Source of the DNA: Terrimonas sp937888905
Lineage (GTDB): Bacteria; Bacteroidota; Bacteroidia; Chitinophagales; Chitinophagaceae
Assembly: GCA_937888905.1 (NCBI GenBank)
Contig: CALATA010000014.1
Coordinates: forward strand, 62,001-126,000
Length of the DNA: 64,000 nucleotides
Direction: 5' to 3'
Part shown: piece after piece, positions 8,507-16,781 of the stretch
Numbering within the stretch: position 1 is the stretch's first letter
Layout: the number at the start of each line of letters is the position of its first letter
Notes under the pieces: model-generated
Database searches by the model: none
Seen by the model: only the letters and a program-made list of their open reading frames with translations
What the model was told of the DNA's origin: nothing
Translations under genes and position numbers: made by a program

Positions 8507-9216
8507 CAGCTATTCTTTTTTTTCAACAGGATAATGTTGCTATGGTAAAGGTCTTTTCTGCGTAGTTTGCTCTGCAATACGAAACTCAGCAGGGCCGTAA
8601 GCACCAGGAAGGGCAGGATAAAGACCTGGTGAAGCAGGAAGTAGAGTGGTCGCGGTTTTTTGGGTAGCAGGCAGTAGATATAAAAAATAAACTGCTGCAT
8701 CACCACTTCCATGTTGTGGCCGGTTTTGTATTGACGGATCACTTCCAGCCCGTTTTTTTCCAACAAATGACGGATACCGAAACTCGTATATCGTGCATAG
8801 TCGTAAGGTTGTTCGTGTTCAGGCCAGACAAACGGACAGGTGATCAGCAACTGGCCGCCGGGTTTTATCACACGCACGAGCTCAGGCACTATTTCTTCGA
8901 GATTAAAAACATGTTCAAATACTTCGGAAGAAAAGACAATGTCGAATTTCGAATTGGTGAACGGCAGGTGATGCCCGTCATAGAAAAAATCGGCTTTTTT
9001 GGTGTAGGGATGGCCGGATATTTCTATGTCTACGCCAACGTAAGAAGATGTTTGCGTAAAAAGTGATTCATATGGTTTGTTGCCGCAACCGAAGTCCAAC
9101 AGTTCGCCGTGAACAAGGGCGGCTTCTTTTTTCAATACGCGGTACATCCGGTATCGGATAAAGAAAAATGCATCGGTGAAAATATGATACCAACGGATCA
9201 GGAATCCCTGCTGCAT
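8506..9216 (-). CDS. Class I SAM methyltransferase, paralogue B
   Basis: The 236-residue tandem paralogue of the preceding entry. Motif I is ELLDFGCGNKPYESLF; VIKPGGQLLITCPF follows. The ATG at 9216 lies 2 bp after the stop of the upstream glycosyltransferase and gives exactly the paralogue's length; a longer frame to 9300 would overlap that gene. A hydrophobic segment near residues 190-215 (ending ALLSFVL) could associate with the membrane and is stronger here than in copy A. It probably methylates another position of the same glycan, but no substrate can be assigned. Confidence 0.85.
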   Translation of the reverse strand: MQQGFLIRWYHIFTDAFFFIRYRMYRVLKKEAALVHGELLDFGCGNKPYESLFTQTSSYVGVDIEISGHPYTKKADFFYDGHHLPFTNSKFDIVFSSEVFEHVFNLEEIVPELVRVIKPGGQLLITCPFVWPEHEQPYDYARYTSFGIRHLLEKNGLEVIRQYKTGHNMEVVMQQFIFYIYCLLPKKPRPLYFLLHQVFILPFLVLTALLSFVLQSKLRRKDLYHSNIILLKKKNS

Positions 9217-9218
9217 AG

Positions 9219-10016
9219 TTATCGTTTCGCTTTTTTGTAAAAATATAGAAAATAATCCCGCAGCATGGAAACGGTTACGCGGGTTTGAAACCATCCCCAA
9301 TGAAAACCGCGTAATTCATGTCGCAGGAAGGAAGCCTTGGCTTCTGCCTGCTTGCGGAAGTGGGATTTGTCGGTATTGGCCTGGCTGGTGATTGATTCGG
9401 TGTGAATGCGGTAATACAGCAACGATTCCTGCAGCTTCTGAAACCAATATCCTTTTGCCGTCAGCCGCAGCCAGAGTTCATAATCTTCATAAGTGGTTTT
9501 GTGATAACGATGCTGTTTAAGTACTTCGGTACGGATCATAATTGACGAATGCCCGAGTACGTTGCCACGCGCCAGTTTGCGGCGTATCTCTTTAGGTTCA
9601 AATACTTTGGCATTGTGAAACCCAGTCGGCAGGTTTTGTTCGTTGATATAGGTCATCCATGTATCGATCAGGGTAATGTCTGGATGCTGTTCCAGAAAAC
9701 TCACCTGCGTGCCCAGCCGTGCGGGCAGCGCAATGTCGTCGGCATCCATGCGCGCAATGTATTTGCCTTTTGCCGCATCGATGCCCACATTCAACGTGGC
9801 GGCTACGCGTTTGTTTGCTGCATTGCGGATATAAACCACCCGCTGATCGGCTTCAGCATATTCGTGGCAGATGGCAGGCGTATTGTCGCTACTATGGTCG
9901 TCGATCAGCAGCAATTCGAAATCGGTGAAATCCTGGTGCAGGACGCTGTCTACCGCCAGCCGGAGATACTGCTCGCCATTGTAAACCGGTAATATGACGG
10001 ACACAAGCGGATTCAT
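9219..10016 (-). CDS. Glycosyltransferase family 2
   Basis: A 265-residue inverting GT-A enzyme. VSVILPVYNGEQYL opens the nucleotide-binding fold, LLIDDHSSDNT supplies the first acidic motif, and ARMDADDIALP is the DxD-type metal and nucleotide-sugar site; YEDYELWLRL contains the ED catalytic-base region. The ATG at 10016 forms an ATGA 4-bp overlap with the upstream gene, which settles the start; the longer frame to 10064 is not needed. It adds one sugar to the glycan built by this operon, donor unknown. Confidence 0.9.
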   Translation of the reverse strand: MNPLVSVILPVYNGEQYLRLAVDSVLHQDFTDFELLLIDDHSSDNTPAICHEYAEADQRVVYIRNAANKRVAATLNVGIDAAKGKYIARMDADDIALPARLGTQVSFLEQHPDITLIDTWMTYINEQNLPTGFHNAKVFEPKEIRRKLARGNVLGHSSIMIRTEVLKQHRYHKTTYEDYELWLRLTAKGYWFQKLQESLLYYRIHTESITSQANTDKSHFRKQAEAKASFLRHELRGFHWGWFQTRVTVSMLRDYFLYFYKKAKR

Positions 10017-11206
10017 GAAAGAGGTTTTTGCTGGTCGATCAATAGAGTTCGGTAAGTTTTGCAAAAAGTAGCATAACTGAATTTTTCAAGAGCAATCTCG
10101 CGGCTCCGTTTACCCAATTGTTCGCGTTTGGCCGGATCGGCGGCCAGCATTTGTAAATGTTCTGCGCCCTGTCGGATGATGCCCTCTTCGGTTGTTTCGG
10201 TGATCAGCAGTCCATTTTCCTGGTGCCGTATATAATCTGGAATGCCGTTGATAGCGGTTGATACCACCACTTTGGCAAAGGCCATCATCATCATTACAAC
10301 TACTGGTAATCCTTCATAGGCGGAGGTCAGTAACAATACATCCGTGCTGCGGTAGATGTCCTGCATTTTTTGCTGGTCGCTGATATTGCCGTAAAAGGTA
10401 CAATAGGGATAATGTGTGATATCTATTACTTTTTCCACATCGCCAATGAAAGAGACGTGTACGGGCGCTCCGGCTTCCTGCAATTTTTCGGCTATACCGG
10501 CCACGAGGTGTACACGCTTTTGTGGAGCTCCCCGTCCGATGAAGGCCACTTCAAGCTTTTCATTATGCACTGGCGTAACGTCCGGGATCGGAATGCTGTT
10601 GTCGGTAAAATATAATTTTTCCTCCAGTGTTGCGGGTAGATTGTTTTCGCGGTATTGTCTGCGCACTTTTTCCAGCAGTTCGCGCGTGCTGAATACCCGC
10701 AGATCGATATGTGGTATTTGCCCGATGGAGTAGGGCAGCCAGGTATCGAGGTGGCACAATTCTACACAATAGGTGCGTTTGGGTACGTGTGGGATTATCT
10801 TGTAAAAAAACAAACATTCCCCACCAAATACCACCGGTTTTGGCGACCGCGCAACCCATGAAGCAATTACTCCACGATAAAATAAATTGACGAAGTGGAA
10901 TAATTTATTGTCGATACGCGTATGCAAATCGATAAGCTGTACTCCCTGCGCCCGGAACTGTTCGAGGAAACCATTGTTCTTTGGTTTTTTTGAAAAAATG
11001 ACTACCGGGTTTTGATCACGGATGCACCGCAAGATGTCAAGATTGACCTGGGGCGCGCCGCCGATATCGGCACTGGAAAAAAAAAGAAATGTGTTGGTTG
11101 ATTGCTTCAAAGGGCGCAGCCATCCGCACAGCCTTCCGAGCCATACAAATGGTGCCATTAGGCATTCTTCGAGGATAAATTTAATTCTTGCCTTTTTGTA
11201 CGTCAT
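10013..11206 (-). CDS. Glycosyltransferase family 4
   Basis: A 397-residue GT-B glycosyltransferase. The N-terminus has a hydrophobic, membrane-associating stretch (FVWLGRLCGWL). FFSSADIGGAPQVNL is the glycine-rich acceptor-domain loop, EVAFIGRGAPQKRV opens the C-terminal domain, and YEGLPVVVMMMMAFAKVV is the donor-binding E-x7-E region, unusual for four consecutive methionines and with Met where the second Glu normally stands. The start overlaps the upstream SDR gene by 26 bp; a second ATG 16 codons in (base 11158) would avoid this. The missing second Glu could mean altered catalysis. Confidence 0.82.
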   Translation of the reverse strand: MTYKKARIKFILEECLMAPFVWLGRLCGWLRPLKQSTNTFLFFSSADIGGAPQVNLDILRCIRDQNPVVIFSKKPKNNGFLEQFRAQGVQLIDLHTRIDNKLFHFVNLFYRGVIASWVARSPKPVVFGGECLFFYKIIPHVPKRTYCVELCHLDTWLPYSIGQIPHIDLRVFSTRELLEKVRRQYRENNLPATLEEKLYFTDNSIPIPDVTPVHNEKLEVAFIGRGAPQKRVHLVAGIAEKLQEAGAPVHVSFIGDVEKVIDITHYPYCTFYGNISDQQKMQDIYRSTDVLLLTSAYEGLPVVVMMMMAFAKVVVSTAINGIPDYIRHQENGLLITETTEEGIIRQGAEHLQMLAADPAKREQLGKRSREIALEKFSYATFCKTYRTLLIDQQKPLS

Positions 11207-11894
11207 CAGTAACCAGGTATTTCCGGATCATCCGGTGCAGGTACCCGTCGGAAAAATCGAGTCCCAGTGTTGTGATCAATGGGCGGATCGGTTCAATATC
11301 GATCTGCGGCCGGCTGCCCTTTTCTACAAGCGTATAGTTTCCCTTTTTCCCGCACAGCAGTTCTATTGCTTGCACAATGTCCGCCACACGGTAATTGACC
11401 GGGTTCGCAATATTGATAATCTGTTGCGGAAACAAATTCTCCCGGACGATATAATGGCAGAGATGAAAGGTATCGGTGATGTCAATAATATTTCTTTCTG
11501 CGTGTTGCCATAGTTCGAATCGCTCGCCGGATACCACGTGCTGATAAAGATAGTTGAGAATGGTATGCGGATTGGGGGTGGCGCCGGCGAGATTCGGTAT
11601 CCGGAATATACGGTAACGGTTGCATTGCTTTTGTATTAATGCTTCCATTGCCAACTTATGTTTCGCATAAGGTGTCGACTGCTGCGCGGGGTCGTATACA
11701 CTACAGGTACCGAAGTACACGACCAATGCATCCGGATTTTCCTGCAACTTGTTTGTCAGCAGGGAACGCTCACGTTCAAATGCCTGTCGATCGGCGGTGG
11801 TGGAGTTGGACACGCCGGAGGCAAAGACAAGGTATTCATCCTTGTCCTGATACCAGCTGAATCCTTTTGCAACAAGTCCGCTTCCAACTATCAT
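11181..11894 (-). CDS. Compact NAD(P)-dependent SDR (epimerase/dehydratase-like)
   Basis: A 237-residue protein related to extended SDR nucleotide-sugar epimerases. It has a variant dinucleotide motif, GSGLVAKGF (residues 4-12), and a Ser-Tyr-Lys set at Ser65, Tyr76 and Lys80 in GTCSVYDP...YAKHK. The distance from the glycine motif to the catalytic Tyr is about 70 residues, roughly half of that in typical extended SDRs, so the strands that normally bind the adenosine ribose appear shortened. IIDITDTFHLCHYIV matches the conserved later region of epimerases. It probably converts a sugar in the operon pathway; loss of activity cannot be excluded. Confidence 0.75.
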   Translation of the reverse strand: MIVGSGLVAKGFSWYQDKDEYLVFASGVSNSTTADRQAFERERSLLTNKLQENPDALVVYFGTCSVYDPAQQSTPYAKHKLAMEALIQKQCNRYRIFRIPNLAGATPNPHTILNYLYQHVVSGERFELWQHAERNIIDITDTFHLCHYIVRENLFPQQIINIANPVNYRVADIVQAIELLCGKKGNYTLVEKGSRPQIDIEPIRPLITTLGLDFSDGYLHRMIRKYLVTDDVQKGKN

Positions 11895-11935
11895 AATTTA
11901 AAAAAATGTGTGCCGCCGCAGCGAATGATTCCATT

Positions 11936-13063
11936 TTACCCGGTCACAACTTCCAGGGCAACTGCTGTTTTCTCTGCAATATTACCCCAATAAAAGTGCT
12001 TAAAAAAAAGTGTGGGAATATGCGGCTGCTGTTGATGGACCACCTTCAGTAATTCCGTTATAAAAGACCGGACATTGCCATCCTCAACCACGTGCAATTT
12101 CTGTCCGGAGGTATCGGCAGGAATGCCGGTTGCCCCGCTGGCAAATGAAATAGTCGTCAGATCTGCCGCCAGCGCTTCCACCAGTTTCGTTTTGATACCG
12201 CCGCCTTCCGATACAGGATTGAGGAAAAAGTCTGCTGCCAGGTAATACGGCTCAATATCCGGTACGAAGCCGGTGTATACGATGCCGCTGGTTTGTGCCA
12301 GTACCGCAGCGTATTTTTCAGGTAACCTACTTCCACATACCATGATGCAACAGTGAGGTGCATTTGCCTGCAAAGCAGGGGCTACTTCGTTTATCAATAT
12401 ATCCAGCGCCTGCAGGTTCGGCGGATAATTCAATGTGCCGTTAAACAATAATATCGATGTTTCTGCCGGCAATTGGTATTGCCGGAGCAGGGCTGATTTT
12501 GCGACCTGCTTTTCTTCCTTTGTTGGTGCAATGGATTTTTCTATGCCGTAGGTAATCACCACACATTTCCCCGCCGACAATCCGTAATGCCTGATGGCAT
12601 AGTCGCGGTCTCCGGCGGTAATAAATAAATTGAGATCAGCGTGGCGGTGCACATATTTTTCGTACGACCATAGCAATCTCCACCACCATTTGCCGACGGA
12701 CCGAAAGCGTAATGCTTCAATATTGTGCGAACGCACGACCAGCGGTATACGCAGGGCGCGGCGCAAGGCCAGGGCCAGCCACCCCATATACGGGTGGTCG
12801 ATCATCAGGTGCGTGGCCTGCTGCTGCCGCATTTTTTTACGCAGTTTGAAAAAAGCAAACGGGTTGGCATAACGCACCGGATGGTCAGGGAAAACTTTCT
12901 GTACTTCAAACGGCTCATCGGGCGCGGGCTCATTGTTGCTTGTAGTATAACATACTACAGATACTTTGCCTGCCAGGTATTTCAGCAGCAGATAAACCGC
13001 TTTCTGCCCGCCCATTTTTGCAGGCATTACTTTATAAGACACCAGCGAGGCTACCCGTATCAA
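11936..13063 (-). CDS. Glycosyltransferase family 4
   Basis: A GT-B glycosyltransferase of 375 residues. The likely start is the TTG at 13063, which overlaps the TGA of the upstream YfhO gene (TTGA, 4 bp), exactly like the ATGA junctions elsewhere in the operon; it gives the N-terminus IRVASLVSYKVMPAKMGGQK, typical of the family. Next come VVRSHNIEALRFRS in the acceptor domain, LLFNGTLNYPPNLQAL at the domain boundary, and VSEGGGIKTKLVEALA as the donor-binding motif. That last pattern is shared by family members often annotated as sugar transferases of surface polysaccharide clusters. A frame running to 13138 would lie inside the upstream gene. Confidence 0.85.
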   Translation of the reverse strand: MIRVASLVSYKVMPAKMGGQKAVYLLLKYLAGKVSVVCYTTSNNEPAPDEPFEVQKVFPDHPVRYANPFAFFKLRKKMRQQQATHLMIDHPYMGWLALALRRALRIPLVVRSHNIEALRFRSVGKWWWRLLWSYEKYVHRHADLNLFITAGDRDYAIRHYGLSAGKCVVITYGIEKSIAPTKEEKQVAKSALLRQYQLPAETSILLFNGTLNYPPNLQALDILINEVAPALQANAPHCCIMVCGSRLPEKYAAVLAQTSGIVYTGFVPDIEPYYLAADFFLNPVSEGGGIKTKLVEALAADLTTISFASGATGIPADTSGQKLHVVEDGNVRSFITELLKVVHQQQPHIPTLFFKHFYWGNIAEKTAVALEVVTG

Positions 13064-15549
13064 CTGGTTGTTGTTTTTTTGCGTTCGTCGCGGAAATGCA
13101 TAAAAAAGCCCAGTACGATCAGCAGCAGGATCACCCACGAACCGATGTAGGAGATCGTGATTCCTTTTTTATAGGAATCGGGCTCAAACACAAACCGGAT
13201 CGTATGTTGTCCCGCAGGAAGGGAAAGCCCGCGAAGCAGGTAGTCTGTTTTGATAACCGGCGTTTGTTTGCCGTCAACATAAGCGTTCCAGCCGTAAGGG
13301 TAATAGATCTCGCTGAATACGGCAAATTGAGGTCCATTAGCCGAAAAAGTGTACTCGATTTCGTCGTTGCTGAATTTCGTAAGTTTGACGGAGGCGGTAG
13401 AATCCCACTGCGGCTGGGTGATTTGCGCAGCAAATTGCTCCTGTACGATGGCCGTGTCTTTCAGTTGTGTATGCCCGAGCGTCTGCAGTTCATCTACGTC
13501 ATTGCGAACGAACTTCACATTTTTCACCAGCCAGCAATGTCCGTTGGCTTCGGTGTTGGGAAACAAACGCTGTTGTCCGCTTTGCGGATCCTGTGCAATG
13601 ATGTATTTGGCATTGAGCATGTTCAGCACCTCCGGGTTCGGAGCCTGAGAAAGATAGCGCTCAATGATATCCTGGTACAGACGCAGTTTGGCGGGGTGAT
13701 ATCCTCCGATCGATTTATGGAAATAAGATGTCTGCGCTTCAAACCAGCGGTCGCCGCGCATGTTGTACACGCGGAAGTTCGGGTCTTTGTCCTGGAGTAT
13801 TTGATTGTCAATAGCGGTAGGCGTGAAGTTGGCGCTTTGCAATTCGTCCGCCGGTACGTAGCTGATTTCATCGTTGAGGTACCGGCCATCGATCACAAAC
13901 AGGTCGATCATGGTTGCTACTCCAAGCGCTACAACAATGAATACAGGCTTGAGTATTTTTTTCATATACAACCAGCAGGCACCCAGCACGAGGATCATGA
14001 AACCAATCGTGCGCAGCACTTGTCCGCCGAACATGCTGCTGCGATCCGCTTTGAGGCCCGAGACAACGGCACGTCCCACCACATCGGTGCCGGAATTGTC
14101 CCATTTATTTTCCAGCAGTTGCTGGTCGATAGGCGCGCTGTAGTCCATCATCAGGTAGAGGATGGCAAGCAGTGCCGTGAGGCCACCAAGTGTATACAGG
14201 ATCGGTTTGAATTTTTTGCGGAGTTCTTCAGGCGTGGTGTTAAAGAACAGTTGCTGCAAGGCGAGCACGGCCATCAGGGGCAGCGTAAGTTCAGTGATCA
14301 CGAGCGCCATCGACGGAGCACGGAATTTGTTGTACAACGGCAGGTTTTCCAGCAGGAAATGGTTAAAGCCATAGAAAAATTGCCCCCAGGCGAGTACAAC
14401 GGCAATGATCGACGCGGCCAGCAGTCCCCAGCGCAGCGGATGTTTAACTACCACAAAACCGATAAGGGCCAGCAGGAAAATGATTGCACCTACATAGGGC
14501 GGGCCGGAAGTGCTTTCGCCGGGACCGGACATACCGCCCCAATAAGCGGGCAGTTGTTCGGATACCTGCTCGGCAGGTCCTTCGGGCACTCCGGCTGAAA
14601 TGAGTTTTTTAGCGACGTTGGAGCCGGCACCGACCGGTTTACCGGAGCTTTCGCCAAATGCGCCAGGCATCAGCATCACCAGCGGTTCTGCGGGCTTCAT
14701 GCTGTAGCGGAAAGCATAATCCGGGTCGAGGCCGGCCGTTTTAACAGCGGTTACCGTATCACCTTTGATCTCTACGCTTTTACCGCCGCGCATGGTTGCT
14801 TTGGCGTATTCTGACGATGTGAGGATTGTTAATATGTTGATGGACAAACCGGCCATGGCGGCCACGGCCGTAATGCCCATAGCGATACCGATATGTTTGA
14901 AATCCTTCTGACGGATCCAATGCACCAGATAGCCGAGCGTTATAGCTCCGGCCGTAAGGAAGAAGTAATAACTGATCTGCGGGTGGTTGGAGGCTATTTC
15001 CATGGCGGTGCCGAGTGTGGTCACGGCGAGGCCCAGCCAGTATTTTTTGTTAAAAATAAGCAGCAGACCTGCCAGCAGCAATGGCATATAGGCGATGGCC
15101 AGCATTTTTGTTTCGTGACCCGCACCGATGATGATCGGGTTATAAGTGGAGAAGGCGAATGCGAGCGCCCCGAGCGCTCCAAGCCAACTGTTCACACGCA
15201 CACTCATCATGAGCACGTAAAAGCAAATGCAAGCCAGGAAAAAATAGTTCATGGGTTTGGGAAGTCCCAATGACAGGATCACCGAGAAATCCGGTAGCAC
15301 GCTTTTACCCGTCATTGCAACCTGGTAACCAGGCATACCGCTGAAGAGATTGGTATTCCATAGCGGAAAATGTCCGTATTTCTCTTTGTATTCGTAAGAA
15401 CTTTGCGCCATGCCTTTCCAGCCAACGATATCGTGCTGGTTGAGCACTTTGCCTTCAAGAACCGGTTTGCAGAAAATGACTGCCGCCAGCAAAAAAATAA
15501 GGACCGCAAGGATGTGAGGGAGAGCTTTCTTAACAAGAGGTTGTTTCAT
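13060..15549 (-). CDS. YfhO-family polytopic membrane protein
   Basis: An 829-residue membrane protein resembling YfhO, a GT-C-like family linked to glycosylation of lipid-linked or cell-wall polymers. About a dozen hydrophobic segments occupy residues 10-550, starting with ILAVLIFLLAAVIFC; a large extracytoplasmic domain follows (VYNMRGDRWFEAQTSYFHKS, then GWNAYVDGKQTPV), and a last helix near residue 800 precedes a basic tail. The region after the first helix (HDIVGWKGMAQSSYEYKE) faces outward, as in GT-C enzymes. The ATG at 15549 starts directly before the hydrophobic segment. It is the first gene of the nine-gene glycan operon and probably acts on the exported product. Confidence 0.85.
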   Translation of the reverse strand: MKQPLVKKALPHILAVLIFLLAAVIFCKPVLEGKVLNQHDIVGWKGMAQSSYEYKEKYGHFPLWNTNLFSGMPGYQVAMTGKSVLPDFSVILSLGLPKPMNYFFLACICFYVLMMSVRVNSWLGALGALAFAFSTYNPIIIGAGHETKMLAIAYMPLLLAGLLLIFNKKYWLGLAVTTLGTAMEIASNHPQISYYFFLTAGAITLGYLVHWIRQKDFKHIGIAMGITAVAAMAGLSINILTILTSSEYAKATMRGGKSVEIKGDTVTAVKTAGLDPDYAFRYSMKPAEPLVMLMPGAFGESSGKPVGAGSNVAKKLISAGVPEGPAEQVSEQLPAYWGGMSGPGESTSGPPYVGAIIFLLALIGFVVVKHPLRWGLLAASIIAVVLAWGQFFYGFNHFLLENLPLYNKFRAPSMALVITELTLPLMAVLALQQLFFNTTPEELRKKFKPILYTLGGLTALLAILYLMMDYSAPIDQQLLENKWDNSGTDVVGRAVVSGLKADRSSMFGGQVLRTIGFMILVLGACWLYMKKILKPVFIVVALGVATMIDLFVIDGRYLNDEISYVPADELQSANFTPTAIDNQILQDKDPNFRVYNMRGDRWFEAQTSYFHKSIGGYHPAKLRLYQDIIERYLSQAPNPEVLNMLNAKYIIAQDPQSGQQRLFPNTEANGHCWLVKNVKFVRNDVDELQTLGHTQLKDTAIVQEQFAAQITQPQWDSTASVKLTKFSNDEIEYTFSANGPQFAVFSEIYYPYGWNAYVDGKQTPVIKTDYLLRGLSLPAGQHTIRFVFEPDSYKKGITISYIGSWVILLLIVLGFFMHFRDERKKTTTS

Positions 15550-15661
15550 GAGCTGTTTTTTTGAACCGGGGACCCGGCAACCACGCCTCAGCGGCATAGT
15601 GACAAAGGTATCCCTCGTCTTCATTTTCAGGCTGACAAAATAATGCTATTTTACACCAAAA

Positions 15662-15976
15662 ATGCCCATGCGCTGGCTATTATTTTTATCCCGGGTAGCG
15701 TTTATCTGCGGGGTTTTCTTTGTTTTTTCACTGTCCTTGCTCATCCGCAACTGGTCGGGTGACGAAGTGATCACCTCTACGATCATCATGATCGGTTACG
15801 TATTGGGGCTGATAATCGTGCCCATAACGATCGTCTGTTATGCGGGTACGCTGCTGATCCGCCGCAAACTGACCGATATTATTCCCCGCTGGCTGATCAT
15901 CGCCAACCTCCTTTTCCTGATCTTACTCTTCGTATACATATTTTATATCAATGATCCATACTATAATCAAGCATAA
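15662..15976 (+). CDS. Small membrane protein, three helices
   Basis: I do not recognise this 104-residue protein. It has three hydrophobic segments, roughly residues 5-27, 38-65 and 78-97, with RRKLTDIIPR as the basic loop between the last two. The last 26 bases overlap the start of the downstream transporter gene in another frame, which points to a shared transcript and translational coupling. It could assist the transporter, but nothing in the sequence proves this. Confidence 0.6.
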   Translation: MPMRWLLFLSRVAFICGVFFVFSLSLLIRNWSGDEVITSTIIMIGYVLGLIIVPITIVCYAGTLLIRRKLTDIIPRWLIIANLLFLILLFVYIFYINDPYYNQA

Positions 15977-16751
15977 ACCCACGCGGCTCTTTCTCATATT
16001 GGGTGGTTTTTTTATTGCGAATGCGCTGATTGCCGAAGTGGCGGGCGTAAAGCTGTTTTCCCTGGAAAAAACATTCGGCTTCCAGCCGCTGGACCTTTCC
16101 ATTCTCGGACACAGCTTTTCCTTTAACCTCACTGCGGGCGTGTTGCTGTGGCCGGTGGTATTCATCATGACCGATATCATCAATGAATATTACGGGATGA
16201 AAGGCGTGCGTTTCCTGTCGCTGCTCACGGTGGCATTGATCGCTTATGCGTTTGTGATGTTCCAGGGCGCCATCCACCTGACACCGGCCGATTTCTGGGT
16301 AGGGAATTATGCGACGCAGAATGTGCCCGATGCCGACAAAGCCTACCATGCCATTTTCGGGCAGGGATCCTGGATTATCATCGGCTCGCTGGTGGCCTTC
16401 CTGGTAGGACAATTACTCGATGTATTCGTGTTTCACCGGATCAAGGAGTTTACCGGAGAAAAAAATATCTGGCTGCGGGCGACCGGTTCCACGGTTGTTT
16501 CGCAGTTTGTAGATAGCTTTGTAGTGCTCTTTATCGCTTTTTACATAGGCCCGAGGGTATCTGCAGGACAGGGACAACCCTGGTCGCTGGGGCTGGTCAT
16601 GAGTATTTGTATCGGAAATTATATTTATAAATTTTGCGTGGCAGTATTGCTTACGCCCGTCATTTACCTCATTCATCACCGGATTGAAAAATACCTGGGA
16701 CCCGAAACGGCGTCGCAAATGCGCCGTGCGGCCATGCGAAAAGAAGCGTAA
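15951..16751 (+). CDS. yhhQ: Queuosine precursor transporter (YhhQ/VUT family)
   Basis: A 266-residue membrane protein of the VUT family (formerly DUF165), whose characterised members import queuosine precursors such as preQ0/preQ1 for tRNA wobble modification. Typical family segments are visible: FIANALIAEVAGVKLF in the first helix, TDIINEYYGMKGVRFL after the third, and the VGQLLDVFVFHRIKEFTG and STVVSQFVDSFVV region. About six to seven helices are predicted by eye. The start overlaps the small membrane gene upstream; trpB follows 30 bp downstream, so trp genes may share its transcript. Which precursor is carried cannot be told. Confidence 0.85.
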   Translation: MIHTIIKHKPTRLFLILGGFFIANALIAEVAGVKLFSLEKTFGFQPLDLSILGHSFSFNLTAGVLLWPVVFIMTDIINEYYGMKGVRFLSLLTVALIAYAFVMFQGAIHLTPADFWVGNYATQNVPDADKAYHAIFGQGSWIIIGSLVAFLVGQLLDVFVFHRIKEFTGEKNIWLRATGSTVVSQFVDSFVVLFIAFYIGPRVSAGQGQPWSLGLVMSICIGNYIYKFCVAVLLTPVIYLIHHRIEKYLGPETASQMRRAAMRKEA

Positions 16752-16781
16752 GATTTGTGCAGCAAGAAAACTATTTCAGAC

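Noticed and set aside
13018..14598. 526-codon plus-strand open frame
   Set aside because: It is antisense to the YfhO gene, has no family signature and is rich in Gln, His, Arg and Val as expected for a shadow frame.
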